64,000 bases of DNA from Pirellulales bacterium (lineage in GTDB: Bacteria > Planctomycetota > Planctomycetia > Pirellulales > JAICIG01): the NCBI GenBank assembly GCA_035533075.1, contig DATLUO010000091.1, forward strand, positions 1-64,000, in the 5' to 3' direction. Position 1 is the stretch's first letter. Each line of letters starts with the position of its first letter. Below are positions 60,837 through 64,000 of this stretch, piece by piece. The notes under the pieces were generated by a model. It made no database searches. It was not told the DNA's origin and was given only the letters and a program-made list of their open reading frames with translations. A program made the translations under genes and the position numbers.

Positions 60837-62726
60837 TCAGGGTTCATCCGCAGGCTCTAGCGGCAGTTCCGGTAATCGGGCTTGGCGCACAGCCGCGGCG
60901 GCGGCAGTGACCCATGTTTCGTTCATGGCCGCGTACCGGAAATCGGTGCATTGACAGGCCAGCGTCGCATAAAACGACGCCTCCGCGGCGACGCGCAGGC
61001 CGGGCCCGCGGAGCGAAAGACAAGATTTCGCCAGGTGGTCGGCCCGGGCCGCGATGTTCGGATCGCGCCGGACCGCCTGGCCATACAGTCGCCGTGCTTC
61101 GCCTTCATCCCCGGCATTGCAGCGGGCCGCGGCCAGCATGGCCAGCAACGCCGGGTTGTCCGGGTCGAGCTCGAGGGCACGTCGGAATTCCATGCTCGCT
61201 TGGCGCCAGTCGGCATGGCACGCTCGGACCAGGGCAAGTTGTTGCCAGGTGCCTGCCCGCCGCGGATCAATGGTCAGTGCCCGTTGGAAGTCGACGATGG
61301 CCGCTCGCTCGTGACCTTCCCAGCGGTGCGCCACGCCGAGGCTCGCGTAAGCCAGGTCAAAATGTGGGTCGAACTGGAACGCCGAGCGAAAGTGTTCTTT
61401 GGCCTGGCGCAGGCGACCGGACGTCAGGTCGAGCATTCCGAGACAGTGGTGAGCGACCGGATTCGCCGGCTCGACCCGCAGCGCGCGCTCCCAGAGCGCT
61501 TGCGGCGTTTTCCAATAGGAAACCTGGACGCGGCCGAGCCACAGACAAAGCGCGAGCGCCGCACAGGCCGTTGCCACCAGCGCCGCACGAGCAGCTCGGC
61601 CGGAGGCAATCGGGACGCCCCAGGTGATCGCCAGAAACACGCCGATGAGCGGGAGGTACGTATAGTGATCGGCCGCCGCCTGTTTGCCGACCTGGACCAG
61701 ACCGATTACGGGCACCAGCGTTCCAAGATACCAAAGCCAGCCGACGAGCACCGCCGGCGTTCGGCGGACGCGCAGCACCGCGAGCGCGGTGATCCCGACC
61801 AGGCACAACGCCGAGGCGGCCACCGTCCAGCCATCGATCCGCCCCGTCGTCACGGGATAAAAGAAGGCCAAGTTGACGGGCCAGGCGGTCTTGAGCAGAT
61901 AGTCGGCGTAGGTCACCACCGAATTCGCGACACGCCAGGCGAACGGAAACTGATCGAGAGGAATCACGGACCCGCCCGAGCGTTGCGCGAGGAACGTCAC
62001 CACGCCCGACGCGGCCGACAGGGCCAGCAGCGGCAATTTTTCTGCCACGACACCACAAGGCCGGTTCTCGGATAGCCTGTCCAAGGGCCAGTAATCGAGA
62101 AGCAGCATGACACAAGGGAGCGTCACGAGCATCGGCTTTGCCATCAGGCCGATCGTCAAGGCCAACATGACCAGGCAATAACGGCCGACCGTCGGCTTCT
62201 CGGTGTATCGAACATAGGCCCACAGGCACAAAATCCCGAAAAATGTGCTCAAGAGGTCTTTCCGCTCGGAGATCCAGGCCACGGACTCCACGTGCAGCGG
62301 GTGCAGGGCAAACAGCGCGGCGACAAAGGCCGGCCTCCAGTCTTCGCCCGTCATCCGACGGAGCAACAAAAATAATCCCAGGGTGTTGGCTGAGTGCCAG
62401 CACAGGTTTGTGAAATGGTGTCCCTGCGCATCCACACCCCAAAGCTGAACATCCAGCATGTAAGATAGCCACGTCAGCGGATGCCAGTTCGACAGATGAA
62501 ACGTTCGGAACGCCCACAACGCGCCGTTGGGGGTGAGCCCGTTGGAGACCGGGGCGTTATTAAACACGTATTCGCCATCGTCGAAATTGATGAACCCGCA
62601 TTCGAGCACCGGGAGGTAGAGGGTCCAAGTGAGCGCCATCAGCGCCATGCCCAGCCGGAGGGCCGTACGTCGGCCCGCGAGAATCTGCTTGCCGGTGGGT
62701 CGTTTCGCGGTCGATCGTTTCATCAA
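60837..62726 (-). CDS. TMTC/PMT-like membrane protein with C-terminal TPRs
   Basis: 629 residues. An acidic FDDGEYVFNN loop after the first membrane segment, HLSNWHPLTWLSYMLDVQLW, and LFALHPLHVESVAWISERKD are hallmarks of the TMTC-type O-mannosyltransferase-like family. About ten membrane segments run to residue 410. The C-terminal 210 residues are TPRs (AHHCLGMLDLTSGRLRQAKE, LAYASLGVAHRWEGHERAAI, RALELDPDNPALLAML) outside the membrane. The likely role is transfer of a sugar from a lipid donor to exported proteins, with the TPRs recruiting the acceptor; direct activity of bacterial members is largely untested. Stands alone between two repeat-bearing spacers. Confidence 0.82.
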   Translation of the reverse strand: MMKRSTAKRPTGKQILAGRRTALRLGMALMALTWTLYLPVLECGFINFDDGEYVFNNAPVSNGLTPNGALWAFRTFHLSNWHPLTWLSYMLDVQLWGVDAQGHHFTNLCWHSANTLGLFLLLRRMTGEDWRPAFVAALFALHPLHVESVAWISERKDLLSTFFGILCLWAYVRYTEKPTVGRYCLVMLALTIGLMAKPMLVTLPCVMLLLDYWPLDRLSENRPCGVVAEKLPLLALSAASGVVTFLAQRSGGSVIPLDQFPFAWRVANSVVTYADYLLKTAWPVNLAFFYPVTTGRIDGWTVAASALCLVGITALAVLRVRRTPAVLVGWLWYLGTLVPVIGLVQVGKQAAADHYTYLPLIGVFLAITWGVPIASGRAARAALVATACAALALCLWLGRVQVSYWKTPQALWERALRVEPANPVAHHCLGMLDLTSGRLRQAKEHFRSAFQFDPHFDLAYASLGVAHRWEGHERAAIVDFQRALTIDPRRAGTWQQLALVRACHADWRQASMEFRRALELDPDNPALLAMLAAARCNAGDEGEARRLYGQAVRRDPNIAARADHLAKSCLSLRGPGLRVAAEASFYATLACQCTDFRYAAMNETWVTAAAAAVRQARLPELPLEPADEP

Positions 62727-62872
62727 GACAGGTCATCGGCTTGCCGGGTCGAGACGACTGGCCCGGCGTTGACGGCTGGCGATGTCGGGGGACACCATGC
62801 CGATCGGTGGCCGATTTGTCAATACCATTGGCTAATTCAGCCAGTTGGCGTTCATTGAGGTGCGCAAAGCTC

Positions 62873-63934
62873 TCATTGCGACGACGCGGCCGGAGAGGAT
62901 GTCGCGGAAGAGGCCACGGTCGGCGGCGACGTCGGCGGGTTGAACGGATGCGCGACGTGGTTGGGACGCCAAGGTCCGGGTGAGGACGAACCGGGAGTGC
63001 GCGGTCCGAACCGGCCCAGCCACGAACTGTTGCGCGGCCGCACCCGGCCGTAGGTCACCAAAGAACCGTCCGAGGCCACTGGCGTCGTGGTTGCAGGCTG
63101 GCCGACCTGGGGCGTAGCAACGGATCCCGCCGAAGTCGATGCGGCAGCCTGCGCAGTGACCGCATCGGACTTGGCAGCGGCTTGCTCGGCCGCAGGCCAT
63201 GCCGGTCGTGGTCGGGCGATCGCGGTCGGCAACCGCAGATCCGGCGGACCCGCCAATTCGATCGTCGCGGTGTCCATCCGCGGCCGGCTGGGTGCGGCAA
63301 TTGGCTCTTGCCGTTGCGTCAGCTTCAACTCCGCGGCTTGCGTCGTCTCTGGGCCGTCGGCGGGATCCACGCCGGGCAACAATTGCTTCACCTGGTCGCT
63401 GAGGATGGCGCCGCCTTGCACCGGCGAGAAGCGGCAGATCAGGCTGACTTGCTTGGTCTCGCCGCCCACCGCGTCCCAGGGGATCCAAAAGCTATACGAA
63501 TGACCCAGCTCCGATTTGCTGTAGTGCTTGTGGACTTGTTCCGCCGGGAAGACGAACTTGCGATCGGGTTTGGGATTGTCGGGGTCGTGGTGGGCCTCGT
63601 CGAAAGCATAGATCGCCAGCGACCCGGCGACTTTCACCGGCTTGCTGTCCGAATGCTCGTAGAACATCAGCCGCCCGCCAAAGCCGCGCATGGCGGCTTG
63701 TCCCGGCGAGGTCCGCACCGTGTCGGTCCAGAAGGCGACGATCTTCATCGGCGTGCGAAACTCGCCGGTCTTTCCCGTCAAGCTCGGCAGGTATTTTTGC
63801 ACGTTGAACGACGAGCAGCCGCAGGCGGCCATCAGACAGGCGGCGGCAAGCGTAGGGTGGGACCAGCGAGCTTGCGAGCGCCGGCCCACCGTCGCGATTT
63901 TGGATTTTGGATTTTGGATTTTGGATTGTCTCAC
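62873..63934 (-). CDS. Putative planctomycete lipoprotein
   Basis: 353 residues if started at the GTG at 63934, which overlaps the TGA of the upstream frame (GTGA). The first 28 residues (KIQNPKSKIATVGRRSQARWSHPT) are encoded by GGATTTT heptads and the hairpin repeat. After them LAAACLMAACGC is a short hydrophobic core with a lipobox-type LMAAC, so the mature N-terminus would be Cys-Gly. The conserved part (about 45-190) has TGEFRTPMKIVAFWTDTVRT, FGGRLMFYEHSDSKPVKVAG, FVFPAEQVHKHYSKSELGHS and FSPVQGGAIL, a planctomycete-type exported domain. The C-terminal 160 residues are Ala/Pro/Ser-rich. Function unknown. The repeats have probably replaced the original signal-peptide start. Confidence 0.65.
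   Translation of the reverse strand: MRQSKIQNPKSKIATVGRRSQARWSHPTLAAACLMAACGCSSFNVQKYLPSLTGKTGEFRTPMKIVAFWTDTVRTSPGQAAMRGFGGRLMFYEHSDSKPVKVAGSLAIYAFDEAHHDPDNPKPDRKFVFPAEQVHKHYSKSELGHSYSFWIPWDAVGGETKQVSLICRFSPVQGGAILSDQVKQLLPGVDPADGPETTQAAELKLTQRQEPIAAPSRPRMDTATIELAGPPDLRLPTAIARPRPAWPAAEQAAAKSDAVTAQAAASTSAGSVATPQVGQPATTTPVASDGSLVTYGRVRPRNSSWLGRFGPRTPGSSSPGPWRPNHVAHPFNPPTSPPTVASSATSSPAASSQ
63852..63928. repeat. GTAGGGTGGG hairpin repeat and GGATTTT heptads at the lipoprotein gene 5' end
   Basis: 63852-63890 is a hairpin-repeat copy like those at 37.1 and 54.7 kb. 63896-63927 holds about four and a half GATTTTG units. The same two elements, in the same order and spacing class, occur at 37091-37169. 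Confidence 0.92.
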
Positions 63935-64000
63935 GGTTCGAACCTGGCTTCTCCGGGCGGGGCCTGATATTGCGCGGGCCGGACGTTTTGCTGCATGGCA
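63931..64000 (-). CDS. C-terminal end of a gene continuing past the window
   Basis: The minus frame from the right edge reads AMQQNVRPAQYQAPPGEARF then EP and stops at 63931. Its TGA overlaps the GTG of the lipoprotein gene. Only about 22 codons are visible, so the family cannot be told. Confidence 0.35.
   Translation of the reverse strand, partial: AMQQNVRPAQYQAPPGEARFEP

Noticed and set aside
1-64000. tRNA or rRNA genes
   Set aside because: I saw no convincing cloverleaf or conserved rRNA stretch by reading; a covariance-model scan would be needed to exclude tRNAs fully.

Overview
The window reads as a GC-rich planctomycete chromosome segment, most like the Pirellulales. This rests on protein families rather than any rRNA. 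There are several exported proteins of planctomycete-only type, a signal peptidase I paralog with a zinc ribbon and a large insert, TMTC-like and PMT-like membrane glycosyltransferases, BlaI/M56 regulators, TolC sequence of the planctomycete kind, and many ECF- and TPR-type genes. I saw no rRNA, tRNA, CRISPR array, complete insertion sequence or prophage.

Layout. 1-4.3 kb (minus): an ECF sigma factor, a Tat-exported protein, a membrane-anchored C39-like cysteine protease, a small Cys-rich exported protein and a further exported protein, in one direction. 4.6-8.7 kb: a PMT-like membrane glycosyltransferase whose gene carries several dispersed repeats in frame, a TIM-barrel isomerase, an MBL-fold hydrolase and a DUF433 gene. 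8.9-13.7 kb: metG, an EF-hand protein and a class III aminotransferase behind a broken antitoxin-like gene. 13.7-17.6 kb (minus): a BlaI repressor with two palindromic operators and an M56 peptidase fused to a deleted TolC domain, then a RelE-like toxin coupled to a Shedu-type (SduA) domain protein. 18.1-22.8 kb: an XPB helicase-Bax1 nuclease pair, a two-domain toxin-like amidase, and a mosaic of RND-pump and carboxypeptidase-regulatory relics. 22.9-29 kb: a large exported TPR protein, a patch of gene fragments (aspartic protease-like pair, MazF relic, methyltransferase-like relic), and a signal peptidase I paralog whose catalytic serine is alanine. 29.1-35.2 kb: an enolase-superfamily enzyme with a response regulator, a long inverted-repeat element, a trypsin-SirB1 fusion and an outer-membrane barrel.

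35.2-42.9 kb (minus) holds a full GlgE-pathway cluster: glgE, treS fused to maltokinase, and glgB. This makes trehalose to maltose-1-phosphate to branched alpha-glucan. dnaE is divergent from it. 46.9-55.7 kb looks like a glycan and exported-protein island: a frameshifted GT2 fused to Ig/PKD-like modules, two tandem exported paralogs each with a duplicated unknown domain, a GT2-GT4 fusion, a sulfotransferase and a radical SAM protein. 55.7-64 kb: a conserved planctomycete exported protein, guaB, small unknowns, a frameshifted unknown, a Gly-rich exported protein, a TMTC-like TPR membrane protein and a lipoprotein.

The most distinctive feature is a dispersed repeat network: 7-bp tandem repeats of several sequences (GGGTTCA, GGATTTT, CGTTGGG) and hairpin repeats. 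They sit between genes but also inside coding frames (pmt, treS, dnaE, the 55.7-kb gene), where they are translated without breaking the frame. This recalls the heptad STRRs of cyanobacteria and the protein-coding palindromic elements of Rickettsia. Other systems worth testing are the M56-TolC fusion, the RelE-Shedu operon, the sigma/Tat/C39/Cys-rich cluster and the Ser-to-Ala signal peptidase paralog.
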